From positions 1 through 52,869 of the forward strand of contig CAZNDO010000026.1 of the NCBI GenBank assembly GCA_964571855.1: 52,869 nt of DNA, in the 5' to 3' direction. The translations under genes were made by a program, and so were the position numbers. Shown one piece after another: positions 31,699 to 40,013 of the stretch. The notes under the pieces are model-generated. The model was given only the letters and a program-made list of their open reading frames with translations, was not told the origin of the DNA and did no database searches. Source of the stretch: CAYYFX01 sp964571855 (lineage in GTDB: Bacteria; ARS69). The stretch's first letter is position 1; each line of letters opens with the position of its first letter.

Positions 31699-34281
31699 TC
31701 ACGCGCGCGAACCGCGTGCCGCGGCCAGGACGCGCACGGCGATGCGTCGCAGCGGGGCGGGGCGCGCGCCCCGCTCCACGTTCGCCGCCGCGATCCCGAA
31801 TGCGAGCCGCCACTGCGCGAAGAGGACGCGGTACGCGTCACGCAGGGAGTTCGCCGCGTCGTAGATCGCGGTGGCCTCCGAGGTCAGTCCGTTCAGCTCG
31901 AGGACACGGAACTCGCCCGCCCGGAACGCCGTCTCGTCGCGGGCCCGCACGTCGTAGCGTCCGAAGTGGAAGCCTTCGAAGCGGAGGCTCATCTCGTCCA
32001 CGGCGCGCTCCAGCTCCGGCGTGACGAGACGCATCCCGTCCCGGAAGATCGCGCCGCGGCAGTGCGTGCCGAGCCAGGTCAGCGGCACGCGCTCCCCCGC
32101 CGCGGGCACGGTGCGCAGCCGGTCGCCGAGCATCCGGAAGTAGGATGCGTGCGCGCACACCGCGCGATCATCGGCCAGGATGAGCCGCTCCAGGGTGGAT
32201 CTCCCGTCTCCCGTCACCTCCGGCAGCACCTTCTCCGTCACGGAGAAGATGCGTCCGTGCGGATCGCCGGGGTGCCGGACCCAGAACACGCCGTACTCGG
32301 GGCCTTCCACGAACTCCTGCAGCAGCAGGTCCGCCCGCGCCGCCCGGGCGAGGCCGGCCAGCTCGTCCGGATCGCGGGCGAGCGCCACACCGGCGCCCCG
32401 CTGCCCGACGTCCGGCTTCGCCACCACGGGGAACCCCCCGCCGGGCTCCGCGACGAACGCGAGCGCCTGCCGCACACGCGCTTCCGGGTCGTCGGACACC
32501 CGCAGCAGCGCCGTGCGCGCCACGCGGTCCGGCGTGCCGGCGAGCCCGCGGAGGATGTCGTACTTCGACTCGCCCACGAGACCGCCTTCGGGAATCGCGG
32601 GATTCACGGCGGTGGGCAGCGCGAGACTCCGGGACCGCAGTGCGAGCCGGAGCACGTAGGCCGCCACCGGCGGGTAGAAGAGCCAGGGCGGCCAGAACTC
32701 CCAGCGCGTCCAGCGGCACAACCGGCCGCGCCAGACGCGGCGTCCGGTCCACGTGAGGCACGGCAGCACGACCTCGACCGCCGCCCACAGCGCGATGGCC
32801 ACGCCGGCCGCGACCGCGAGGGGCGCGCGCCCGCCGGCGTCCATCGCGTCGAGCGCGCCCCGCCCCGCCACCGCCATCGCGCCGACCAGGATCGGCGTCC
32901 AGATCCCCGCCGCCACCAGGAGCACGAGGGCGAACCGCGCGAACCCCGCGCCCGTGGCCCCGGCCGCGACGTACACGGGGAGTCGCATCCCCGGCACGAA
33001 CCGGCTCAGGAAGATCGCCGCGAGCCCGCGCCGCCGGAACCAGCCGCGCGCGCGGTCCAGCGCCGCGGGATCCACGATCCACCGCAGCGGCGCGCGCCGG
33101 AGCAACCCGCGCGCGCGCCGCCCCACGGCGAACAGGGCCAGATCCCCCGCCCAGATGCCGGCGAAGCACGCGCCGACGGCCACCGCGGGCGTGAGCCGGC
33201 CCTCCGCCGCGAGGATCCCCGCCACCACGCACGCGAGATCCTCGGACACGAACGTCCCCGCCACGAGCAGCAGCACCAGCAGGACCAGCGGCTGTCCGCG
33301 GGCGGGCTCGTGCGGGATCCGCTCCCAGGGAACGGCCGCGGCGCTCACGCGCTCCGGCGCGGCGCGCGCGCGGGTCGGGGCCTCGCCGGCGGCGCAGGCC
33401 CCGGCAAGCTCCGCGATCCGCGCGGCCACCGCGACGCCGTCGGACCACGGCAGGAAGTGGTTCGCCCCCGCGAACGTCACGAGTTCCGCCTGCGGCACGA
33501 GTCGCGCGTGCTCGCGCGCCGCCGCGATCGGGACGAGGAAGTCCTCCGTGCCGTGCAGGATCCGCACCGGCGGATCGAGGCGCCCGAGGATGTCCCGCAG
33601 CGGCCGCTGATCCGAGTCGAAGAAGCTGCGCGCGTACTCCACGCCGAACGCCGCGCGGTCCAGCGCGCCGAAGTGCGGCACCAGATCGCGCGCCGCCCGC
33701 AGCGCCAGCAGCTGGGCGCCGTGCAGCGCGCGGTTCAGCCCGTGGTGGCCGAGCAGCTCCAGCTCCTGAACGCCGATCGACGACAGGAGCGTGAGCGACG
33801 CCACGAGGTCCGGCCGGTCGTCCGCGAGGTGCAGCGCGGCCCCGCCGCCCATGCTGAAGCCCGTCACGTGGGCCCCGCGCACGCCGAGCGAGTCCAGCCA
33901 CGCGGCCACGAAGCGCGCGTGGGTCCGGAACGAGTAGTCCGGCAGGTCGCGGCCGGAGTCCCCGAAGCCGGGCAGATCCGGCACGAGCACGCGGCCGTGG
34001 CGCGCGAGCGACGGCACGACGCCGTCGAAGTCCCGGCGACTCCCGGGACTGCCGTGCAGCAGCACGAACACCGGCGCCTCGCCGTCCGGCCCAGGCTCCT
34101 CGCGCCACGCGAGCCGCACCGTGCGGCCCTCCGCCCCGGGCACGGGCACGCGCACCGCGTGCACGCCCGGCGGGAGGTCCGGCTCGGCGTCCCCGCGCGC
34201 GAGCCTCACGGCCCAGGAAGCGGCAAGGAGCACGCCCCACGCGACGGCCAGGCCCGCCCGCACCCGACGGCCGTCAGGCAC
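31699..34281 (-). CDS. Alpha/beta-hydrolase - DedA - ATP-grasp triple fusion
   Basis: 860 aa. After an N-terminal helix (about 8-25), residues about 45-320 are an alpha/beta-hydrolase: HGSPGSRRDFD (oxyanion loop), nucleophile in GFSMGGG, acid in GTEDFLVP and histidine in GANHFLPW. Residues about 325-520 are a DedA/SNARE-associated (VTT) membrane domain, with GDLALFAVGRRARG and the family motif SRFVPGMRLPVYVAAGATG. Residues about 560-850 are ATP-grasp: GGFPVVAKPDVGQRGAGVAL, LLQEFVEGPEYGVFWVR, and a metal-binding-type end VLELNGLTSEATAIYD. The start is GTG 34281, with GGAGGGAGG upstream. It overlaps the DinB-like stop by 8 bp. The fusion suggests lipid or amino-acid/glycan ligation and release at the membrane; substrate unknown. 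Confidence 0.87.
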   Translation of the reverse strand: MPDGRRVRAGLAVAWGVLLAASWAVRLARGDAEPDLPPGVHAVRVPVPGAEGRTVRLAWREEPGPDGEAPVFVLLHGSPGSRRDFDGVVPSLARHGRVLVPDLPGFGDSGRDLPDYSFRTHARFVAAWLDSLGVRGAHVTGFSMGGGAALHLADDRPDLVASLTLLSSIGVQELELLGHHGLNRALHGAQLLALRAARDLVPHFGALDRAAFGVEYARSFFDSDQRPLRDILGRLDPPVRILHGTEDFLVPIAAAREHARLVPQAELVTFAGANHFLPWSDGVAVAARIAELAGACAAGEAPTRARAAPERVSAAAVPWERIPHEPARGQPLVLLVLLLVAGTFVSEDLACVVAGILAAEGRLTPAVAVGACFAGIWAGDLALFAVGRRARGLLRRAPLRWIVDPAALDRARGWFRRRGLAAIFLSRFVPGMRLPVYVAAGATGAGFARFALVLLVAAGIWTPILVGAMAVAGRGALDAMDAGGRAPLAVAAGVAIALWAAVEVVLPCLTWTGRRVWRGRLCRWTRWEFWPPWLFYPPVAAYVLRLALRSRSLALPTAVNPAIPEGGLVGESKYDILRGLAGTPDRVARTALLRVSDDPEARVRQALAFVAEPGGGFPVVAKPDVGQRGAGVALARDPDELAGLARAARADLLLQEFVEGPEYGVFWVRHPGDPHGRIFSVTEKVLPEVTGDGRSTLERLILADDRAVCAHASYFRMLGDRLRTVPAAGERVPLTWLGTHCRGAIFRDGMRLVTPELERAVDEMSLRFEGFHFGRYDVRARDETAFRAGEFRVLELNGLTSEATAIYDAANSLRDAYRVLFAQWRLAFGIAAANVERGARPAPLRRIAVRVLAAARGSRA

Positions 34282-34789
34282 GCGCGGCGGCCTCCCTCCG
34301 CGCGCGCAGCGTGGACGGCGCCACGCCGAACGCGTCCGGGACCTCCTGACCCTCGCCGCGCAGGCCGGTCGCGATGAGCGCCCAGTGGTGGATGGTGTGG
34401 CTGAAGAGCGCCTCCAGCTCCCGCTCCGGGGAGGACTCCGCCCACCGCGGCTCCCCCTCCAGCTCGCCGCCCACGCGCACGGCGAGGACCGGCGGCAACG
34501 CGGCGGGATCCAGGGCCAGCAGCGCGTCCGCCGTTCGCGCGATGCGCGCCAGCGCGAAGCCGCGGTCGGACTCGGTGCGCGCGTCGCGCTCCCGGGCGTG
34601 GTAGTCGATGCGTCGCGCCGGGACGCCGCCCAGGAACGCGTCGTAGAAGTCCAGGCAGTGCCGCAGGTGCGCGCCCGCCGCGCCCGCGCGCGCACCGCCG
34701 CCGGCGAACACCGCGGGGTCCACGCGGGACAGCACGGCGGCCCCCTCGGTCAGCAACCGCGCGTTCGCGCGAAGCAAAGCGGCCCTCAA
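34274..34789 (-). CDS. DinB/DUF664-like four-helix protein
   Basis: 171 aa. Matches the DinB/YfiT fold: HLRHCLDFYDAFLGG with the first metal-type histidine, and LFSHTIHHWALIATGL with the second histidine pair, in a mainly helical protein. Members are often metal-dependent thiol transferases or of unknown role. The start is TTG 34789, which forms a TTGA overlap with the acyltransferase stop; GGGGAGG lies about 6 bp upstream. It is translationally coupled to the acyltransferase upstream and to the triple-fusion gene downstream. The role in lipid metabolism is inferred from context only. Confidence 0.75.
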   Translation of the reverse strand: MRAALLRANARLLTEGAAVLSRVDPAVFAGGGARAGAAGAHLRHCLDFYDAFLGGVPARRIDYHARERDARTESDRGFALARIARTADALLALDPAALPPVLAVRVGGELEGEPRWAESSPERELEALFSHTIHHWALIATGLRGEGQEVPDAFGVAPSTLRARREAAARA

Positions 34790-35562
34790 CCGATCGCCTC
34801 CCCGCCCGTCACGGGCGTGAACACGGACTCGATCCGCTCGCGCGCCGACGCCGCGAGCGCCTTGCGGTCCGCGCCGAGCGCGGGCGCGTCCGCGAACGCC
34901 AGCCGCGCGTCGATGCGCGGCAGGCGGAGCAATCTCCAGAAGTGGTCCGGGAACGTCATGTCGCCCCACCAGCACACGGCGTCCCGCGCGGGCGGCGCCC
35001 CGGACGGCGTGGCGTAGCTCAGCCCCGCGCAGAAGACGGGATACCCCGTCCGCGCGGGGGCCTCGAACAGCGAGGACCGCAGCGGCAGGATGCCCGCGCC
35101 GCCGCTCGACGTGCCCTCGGGGAAGAACGCCACGCCGGCGCCGCGGCGCAGCGCGGCGTCCATGCGCCCCACCACGCGCGGCAGGTCCCCGCGCGAGGTC
35201 CGGTCCACGAAGATCGTGCGTCCCGCGCGCGCCAGGAGCCCGAGCACGGGCCACGACGCCACCTCGCGCTTCGCCACGAAGCGCGCCGGCGCGTGCGCGG
35301 CGAGCACGATCACGTCCAGGTACCCCAGGTGGTTCGCCGCGAGGAAGAAGGGCGGGGACGGCGGCGTTCCCGACCGGTGCACGTGCACGCCGAGAATGGC
35401 GGTCGCCGCGAGGGCCCAGGCGCCGAACGCCCGCCGGGCGAGGGACTCGCCGGCCGCGGGTCGCAACACGCCGGCCGCCGCGGCCGCCGCGCACGCGGCC
35501 GTCGCCGCCGCGGACACCGCGGCCAGCGCCAGGAGCCGCACGAGGGCGCGGGCGTGGCTCAT
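34786..35562 (-). CDS. 1-acylglycerol-3-phosphate acyltransferase family (PlsC/OlsA-like)
   Basis: 258 aa. One or two N-terminal helices (about 8-32 and 45-60), then the catalytic NHLGYLD block (H-x4-D) near residue 78, IFVDRTSRGDLP, and the acceptor motif FFPEGTSS. These define the PlsC acyltransferase family. Directly downstream of an OlsB-like N-acyltransferase and coupled by ATGA, it is best read as OlsA, which esterifies the 3-hydroxy group of lyso-ornithine lipid; a phosphatidate-forming PlsC role is the alternative. Acts at the inner membrane. Confidence 0.88.
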   Translation of the reverse strand: MSHARALVRLLALAAVSAAATAACAAAAAAGVLRPAAGESLARRAFGAWALAATAILGVHVHRSGTPPSPPFFLAANHLGYLDVIVLAAHAPARFVAKREVASWPVLGLLARAGRTIFVDRTSRGDLPRVVGRMDAALRRGAGVAFFPEGTSSGGAGILPLRSSLFEAPARTGYPVFCAGLSYATPSGAPPARDAVCWWGDMTFPDHFWRLLRLPRIDARLAFADAPALGADRKALAASARERIESVFTPVTGGEAIG

Positions 35563-36374
35563 CGTCCGCTCCGCAGGTCGTCGGCGAGCCGGCCGAGGAT
35601 CGGACGCGGTCCCAGCCCGCGCAGGTCCATGAGCGCCAGGAAGTCCACGGTCTTGAACTCGCGGTCGAGCACCGGCCGGCCGACGATCTTCACGCCGTAG
35701 CGCAGGTAGGTCCGGAAGAGCATCGGCAACCGCACCGCCTCCCACCCCCGCGCGTCCTCGCGCTCCTCGCCGCACTCCCATCCCGGCCGCGGCACGGCGT
35801 CCGGCCGGGCGCGCCAGTGCCCGTTGCGCTTGATCCACTCCAGGACGCGCGCCGCCTCGCGCGGGTCCTGGCTCGTGAGCGAGCTGCAGCCGAAGAGATA
35901 CCGCGCGCGATGGTGCAGGGCGTACGCGCCGAGCCCCTTCCACAGGGCCAGGAGCACCGGGCCCCTCCGGTGCTCGCGCGCCGCGCACGCGCGGCCGACC
36001 TCCACGGCCGAGTCCAGCATCGCGTCCGACCAGGAGGACAGGTCGTACTCGCCTTCGGTGTAGAAGCCGCGTCCGGCGCGCGCCATCGCGCGCGTCTGCA
36101 TGCGGTACGTGCCGACCACGCCCCCCGTGACCACGTCCTCCACGAGGAGATGGTGGCACTGGTCGTCGAAGCGATCCCGATCCAGCCCCGTGGCGGCGGA
36201 GGCGTCGAGCCCCTCGCCGAGCTCCAGGTTGAACACCTCGTACCGGAGGCGCAGCGCGGCCTCCACGTCGGCCGTCGTACGCGCGAAGCGGACGGCGTAC
36301 CGCCCTTCGCGCAGTTCCATCCCCGGCACGCCCGGGAGCGCCCCGGCGATCGCGCCCGTGCCGGCCGGCGTCAC
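35559..36374 (-). CDS. olsB: OlsB-like GNAT acyltransferase (aminolipid first step)
   Basis: 271 aa. OlsB transfers a 3-hydroxyacyl group from acyl-ACP to the amino group of ornithine. Seen: RLRYEVFNLELGEG near the N-terminus, DRDRFDDQCHHLLVED, VVGTYRMQTRAMA, and EVGRACAAREHRRGPVLLALWKGL, the order and spacing seen in OlsB-type GNAT proteins. Ends with PRPILGRLADDLRSGR. The GTG at 36374 was chosen because it overlaps the upstream stop (GTGA) and has GGAGGCGGG upstream. An ATG 18 codons later is the alternative. Its partner acyltransferase follows immediately. The amino acid used (ornithine or another) cannot be read from sequence. Confidence 0.82.
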   Translation of the reverse strand: MTPAGTGAIAGALPGVPGMELREGRYAVRFARTTADVEAALRLRYEVFNLELGEGLDASAATGLDRDRFDDQCHHLLVEDVVTGGVVGTYRMQTRAMARAGRGFYTEGEYDLSSWSDAMLDSAVEVGRACAAREHRRGPVLLALWKGLGAYALHHRARYLFGCSSLTSQDPREAARVLEWIKRNGHWRARPDAVPRPGWECGEEREDARGWEAVRLPMLFRTYLRYGVKIVGRPVLDREFKTVDFLALMDLRGLGPRPILGRLADDLRSGR

Positions 36375-37150
36375 GTCGCCCGCCTCCAGGTCGACGGGTC
36401 CGCCTTCAGCACGAGCAGGTCCCCCCGGCGCTCCACCTCCCCCTCGATGACCATCGGCTCCGCCACGAACGGCAACGCGGCCCGGTTCACGGCCTCGCCG
36501 TCCGCGCCCACGAGCAGGAGGTACAGCGCACGCCCGTCGCGCTCGCGCACGAGGAACACGGGCGGGATCCCGCCCGCGATGCAACGGATCGCGCATGCGC
36601 GATGCGGCTTCGTGTCGCCCGGCTCCATGGCGCCGAGGTAGCACTTGCTGTCCACGATCTCGCCGAGCAGCGCGTGCCGGCCGAGCGGCACCGCGCCGCC
36701 GTCATCCGCCGCGCCGGGCAGGACGTCGTCGAGGGCACGCAGCGATCCGGGAACCACCTCCAGCATCGTGCGTCCCTCGCGCCACAGCAGCGTGCCGGAG
36801 AGCGAGACCCATCTTCCGTCGAGCGGCGCCACGAGCGCGCCGGCGCCGTGCTTCCCCGGCGCCACGAGCAGCCAGCGGGACCACGCGTCCGCATCCGCCA
36901 CGACGCCCGGGCGGCGCACGCGCAGCGTCGGGGCGGGCCCCGCCTCCAGCACGCCGGCGAACGTCCGCGGCTTCCCCCACTCGAAGAACTTCACCGCGGG
37001 CTCGTGCTGCGCCGCGGCCAGCCCGGCCGCGGCCACGCATGCGAGCGCCAGCACGCCGGCCACGCGCGCCCGCACGAAGGCCGCGAGCCGCGGCGGCATC
37101 ACCGGGTGGTAGCCGACGAAGAACTCGCGCTCCGGCCCGGGCTCACGCAT
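36371..37150 (-). CDS. Membrane-anchored protein with a conserved DSKCYLG/HRACAIRCI signature
   Basis: 259 aa, not assigned to a characterised family. A transmembrane helix at about 25-47 anchors a large, probably periplasmic, domain. Near 165-200 is a distinct cysteine-rich motif, DSKCYLGAMEPGDTKPHRAC with AIRCIAGGIPPVF following: three cysteines and one histidine, which could bind a metal or form disulfides. The remainder is beta-rich. It sits between the Rieske-cytochrome fusion and OlsB, overlapping the former by 8 bp and the latter by GTGA, so the three are probably one functional unit. I recall similar proteins next to Rieske membrane genes, but I could not verify this. Confidence 0.72.
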   Translation of the reverse strand: MREPGPEREFFVGYHPVMPPRLAAFVRARVAGVLALACVAAAGLAAAQHEPAVKFFEWGKPRTFAGVLEAGPAPTLRVRRPGVVADADAWSRWLLVAPGKHGAGALVAPLDGRWVSLSGTLLWREGRTMLEVVPGSLRALDDVLPGAADDGGAVPLGRHALLGEIVDSKCYLGAMEPGDTKPHRACAIRCIAGGIPPVFLVRERDGRALYLLLVGADGEAVNRAALPFVAEPMVIEGEVERRGDLLVLKADPSTWRRAT

Positions 37151-38201
37151 CCGCCGCCCCCGATCCGACGCGCGCCGCCGGCACCGGCGTCCCGGGCGGG
37201 AGCGGGCGCGGGTCCAACTGCACGCGGCCGTCCACGATGCGCACCCGGAACGTGGGCAGCCGCTCGGTGAACGGAGGCGGAGCGCACCCGTCCTCCGGGC
37301 GATACTGGTACCCGTGCCACGGGCACGTGATGCACCCGTCCACGATGCGCCCCTCCGCGAGCGGCCCGTTCTGGTGCCGGCACACGGCGGACACCGCGGA
37401 CACCTGGCCGTCGTAGCGGAACACCGCCACGCGCTCGCCGCCGAGGAAGGCCGCCCGGGCCCGCTTCTCGGGGATGTCCGTCACGGCGCACACGTCCACC
37501 CACGGTGACGCCGCCACGGGCCGCCGCTCCGTCCCGACGTCCCGCGACACCTCGCGCCAGCCCGCGAGCCCGTGCAGCGCGACAACCACTCCGACGCCCG
37601 CCCCCAGCGCGACGGCGTAGACGGGGTGCCGCTCCGACTGCAGCACGCCGAGCGCCACGTGCAGCACGAGAAGCGCGTACGCGCCGTACACCGCCATGTG
37701 CAGCCGCTTCCACACGGGAGCGGTGAGGTTCGCGAGCCAGAAGTCGTGGCTCGTGGCCGCCATGAGGAACAGCACGACCAGCGCGGCGAACCCGAGCGGC
37801 TGGAAGGGGAAGCGCGCGAGGGACGCGGGCGCCCCCTCGCCGGAGAGCAGGCTCACGAGGGGGTTCACGTTCCCGGCGGCGTGGAACTGCACGAGCGAGA
37901 ACGTGCCGTGCGCCAGCCCGAGGAGGAACGTGGCCACCCCCAGGTGGCGGCGGTTGTACAGCAGCGGCAGGAAGCGCGGATCGAGCCGCGCCAGGGGACC
38001 GATGACCAGTACCACGTGCAGCATCAGGAACGCGCACGTGCCCAGCGCGCGGATCAGCAGCGTCTCGATCGTGGATCCGGGGAAGCGGAGCGCGCCGACG
38101 CCGACGAACACCCCGAGGTACAGGGCGACCCCGCCCGCGAGCACGGCGTCGTAGATCCGCTTCTGGCGATTCCAGCCCACCGCCGCGTAGCCGTGCGACA
38201 C
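37143..38201 (-). CDS. Ferric-reductase-like membrane domain fused to a Rieske [2Fe-2S] domain
   Basis: 352 aa. Residues about 12-235 have six or so hydrophobic helices with histidines in helices (LMLHVVLVIGPL, LLGLAHGTFSLVQFH, YALLVLHVALGV). This pattern fits a YedZ/ferric-reductase-type haem-b domain. Residues about 245-340 are a Rieske ferredoxin domain with CRHQNGPL and CPWHGYQY, the complete C-x-H...C-x2-H cluster ligands. It probably moves electrons across or at the membrane. The GTG at 38201 begins one base after the upstream TGA; GGAG lies about 9 bp upstream. Partner electron donor and acceptor are unknown; adjacency to aminolipid genes hints at lipid oxidation or hydroxylation, which is inference. 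Confidence 0.86.
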   Translation of the reverse strand: MSHGYAAVGWNRQKRIYDAVLAGGVALYLGVFVGVGALRFPGSTIETLLIRALGTCAFLMLHVVLVIGPLARLDPRFLPLLYNRRHLGVATFLLGLAHGTFSLVQFHAAGNVNPLVSLLSGEGAPASLARFPFQPLGFAALVVLFLMAATSHDFWLANLTAPVWKRLHMAVYGAYALLVLHVALGVLQSERHPVYAVALGAGVGVVVALHGLAGWREVSRDVGTERRPVAASPWVDVCAVTDIPEKRARAAFLGGERVAVFRYDGQVSAVSAVCRHQNGPLAEGRIVDGCITCPWHGYQYRPEDGCAPPPFTERLPTFRVRIVDGRVQLDPRPLPPGTPVPAARVGSGAADA

Positions 38202-38202
38202 G

Positions 38203-38697
38203 TCACGGCGCTCCGGGAAGCGCGGCCTCGTCCACGAGGGCCGCGTGCGCGAGGCTGTAGAGCAGGATCCGGCCTGGCGCCCCGCGGGCCGCGGGCGGCA
38301 GGACGAAGGAGCGCGCGCCGCGACCCGCGAGCGCGCCGAGCCAGACGGCGTCGTCCGGGAGCGCGCCGCCCCCTTCCTCGCCCGGCGCCCAGTACACCAG
38401 CAGGTCCGGGGCCTCCGGCTCCTCGCGCGGCTGCAGCACGAGCACGAGCCGGTCGGCGGCATCGTGCGCGAGCGCCGCGTCCAGGGGCGGCGCCGAGAAG
38501 AGGTCGGCGCGCCGCCACAGCGGCGCGGTGTCCGCCGCGACGCCGTCCCACCCCGCGGCCCGGGCCAGGTCCTCGGGCAGCACGGCCACGCGCGGCGCCG
38601 GCGTGCGCGCGGCGAGGGCGGCCGCCAGCGCCGCCGGCAGCAGCACCGCGAGCGCCGCGAACGTGCGGAAGTGGTGCACGCGCAGTCCGTGGATCAT
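38203..38697 (-). CDS. Small membrane-anchored protein, unknown function
   Basis: 164 aa. Starts MIHGLRVHHFRTFAALAVLL. One N-terminal transmembrane helix (about 10-30) precedes a soluble domain, probably periplasmic, with no motif I recognise. The ATG at 38697 overlaps the upstream stop (ATGA) and has GAGGAT upstream. The stop is separated by one base from the Rieske fusion start. Position within the coupled operon suggests an accessory subunit of the membrane redox protein, but this is only context. Confidence 0.7.
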   Translation of the reverse strand: MIHGLRVHHFRTFAALAVLLPAALAAALAARTPAPRVAVLPEDLARAAGWDGVAADTAPLWRRADLFSAPPLDAALAHDAADRLVLVLQPREEPEAPDLLVYWAPGEEGGGALPDDAVWLGALAGRGARSFVLPPAARGAPGRILLYSLAHAALVDEAALPGAP

Positions 38698-38954
38698 CGC
38701 GGGATCCTCGCGGCATCGCGGTGCGCATTGCGTTCGTCCGGCGGTGGCGCGCCGCGAAGCCAGCGCCACGCGAGCAGCGGCCAGAGCGCCGCGGCACCGG
38801 GCAGGAGGAGCAGCCGGAACGTCCACGCCGCTCCCCGCGCCGCCGGATCCACGCGGTGCACGCCGAGCGTCACGAAGGCCACGCCGAACACCACCCCCAG
38901 CGCCGTGTGGACGCCGAGGACCGCCACGAGCGCCCGCGCGATCCCTTCGCTCAT
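38694..38954 (-). CDS. Small two-helix membrane protein, unknown function
   Basis: 86 aa. Two hydrophobic segments, about 9-32 (ALVAVLGVHTALGVVFGVAF) and 44-66, with a short loop between them, and a charged C-terminus. First gene of the eight-gene minus-strand operon. ATG 38954 has a GGGAGGGA ribosome binding site. The stop overlaps the next ATG (ATGA). No family recognised; it may be a small subunit of the adjacent membrane redox complex. Confidence 0.7.
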   Translation of the reverse strand: MSEGIARALVAVLGVHTALGVVFGVAFVTLGVHRVDPAARGAAWTFRLLLLPGAAALWPLLAWRWLRGAPPPDERNAHRDAARIPR

Positions 38955-39068
38955 CGGTCCCTCCCGCGCGCGCGGAGATATACCACGCTCCCGGAGCGAC
39001 CGTGCGCCGCGCCGGCCGAGGCAACGGCCGGTTGCGACCGTCCGTCCCCCCCGTTACGCTGCGCGGCC

Positions 39069-40013
39069 ATGTCCTGTGCCCTCGTGCTGGACCCGCGCTA
39101 CGCCGCCCACCGCAACCCGCCCGGTCATCCGGAGCGTCCGGAGCGGCTGGAGGCCCTGCTCCCGATCCGGAGCGAGGGTCCGTCGCGCGGCCTCCTGCTC
39201 CTGGAGCCGCGCCCCGCGACGCGTGCGGAGATCTGCGCGGTGCATGCCGCCGCGCACTACGAGCGCATCGCGGCAACGGCGAACCACCCCCTCACGATCC
39301 TCGATCCCGACACCAGCGCCGGCGCGGACTCCTTCGAGATCGCTCGGCTCGCCGCCGGCGGGGTCCTCGCGCTCCTGGAAGCCATCGAGGCCGGACGCGC
39401 CCGCCGGGGCTTCGCCCTGGTCCGCCCGCCCGGGCACCACGCGGAGACGGACCGCGCCATGGGCTTCTGCCTGTTCGACAACGTGGCCGTGGGCGCCGCG
39501 TTCCTGCGCCGCGCCGGCCACGCGCGCGTGGCGATCGTGGACTGGGACGTGCACCACGGGAACGGCACGCAGGAGATCTTCTTCCGCGATCCGGACGTGC
39601 TGTTCGTCTCCCTGCATCAGCACCCGTGGTATCCCGGCACCGGCGCGGCCGGGGAGACCGGCGAGGGCGAAGGGATCGGCGCCACGATCAACCTCCCGCT
39701 GCCGGCGGGATGCGGCGACGCGGAGTACCTCGCCGCGTTCGACGACCGCGTCCTTCCGGCGCTGCACGCGTTCCACCCCGGGTTCCTCCTCGTCTCCGCG
39801 GGCTTCGATGCCCACTTCCAGGATCCGCTGGGAGGGATGCGCGTGACGCCGAAAGGTTTCGCGGACATGGCGGCACGCCTGCGCCGGGCGGCGGATGAGC
39901 TTTGCGACGGGCGCATCGCGTTCGTCCTGGAGGGCGGTTATCACCTCGGCGCCCTGCGCACGAGCGTGGACGCGGTCCTGGACGTCCTCGCGGCCGCGGA
40001 GACGCCGGCATGA
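39069..40013 (+). CDS. Histone deacetylase family protein (class II/AcuC-like)
   Basis: 314 aa. Zinc-dependent deacetylase-fold enzyme; bacterial members deacetylate acetylated amines such as acetylpolyamines or proteins. Seen: HPERPERLEAL near 20-30, the charge-relay histidines in RPPGHHAETDRAMGFCLFDN, the zinc ligands in DWDVHHGNGTQEIF (Asp and His), DAHFQDPLGG with the third ligand Asp, and the glycine-rich LEGGYHLGALRTS near the C-terminus. The active-site tyrosine position is that of EGGYH. Cytoplasmic. The ATG is at 39069. Its TGA overlaps the ATG of the acylphosphatase gene, a coupling that suggests a shared acyl-group role. Confidence 0.93.
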   Translation: MSCALVLDPRYAAHRNPPGHPERPERLEALLPIRSEGPSRGLLLLEPRPATRAEICAVHAAAHYERIAATANHPLTILDPDTSAGADSFEIARLAAGGVLALLEAIEAGRARRGFALVRPPGHHAETDRAMGFCLFDNVAVGAAFLRRAGHARVAIVDWDVHHGNGTQEIFFRDPDVLFVSLHQHPWYPGTGAAGETGEGEGIGATINLPLPAGCGDAEYLAAFDDRVLPALHAFHPGFLLVSAGFDAHFQDPLGGMRVTPKGFADMAARLRRAADELCDGRIAFVLEGGYHLGALRTSVDAVLDVLAAAETPA

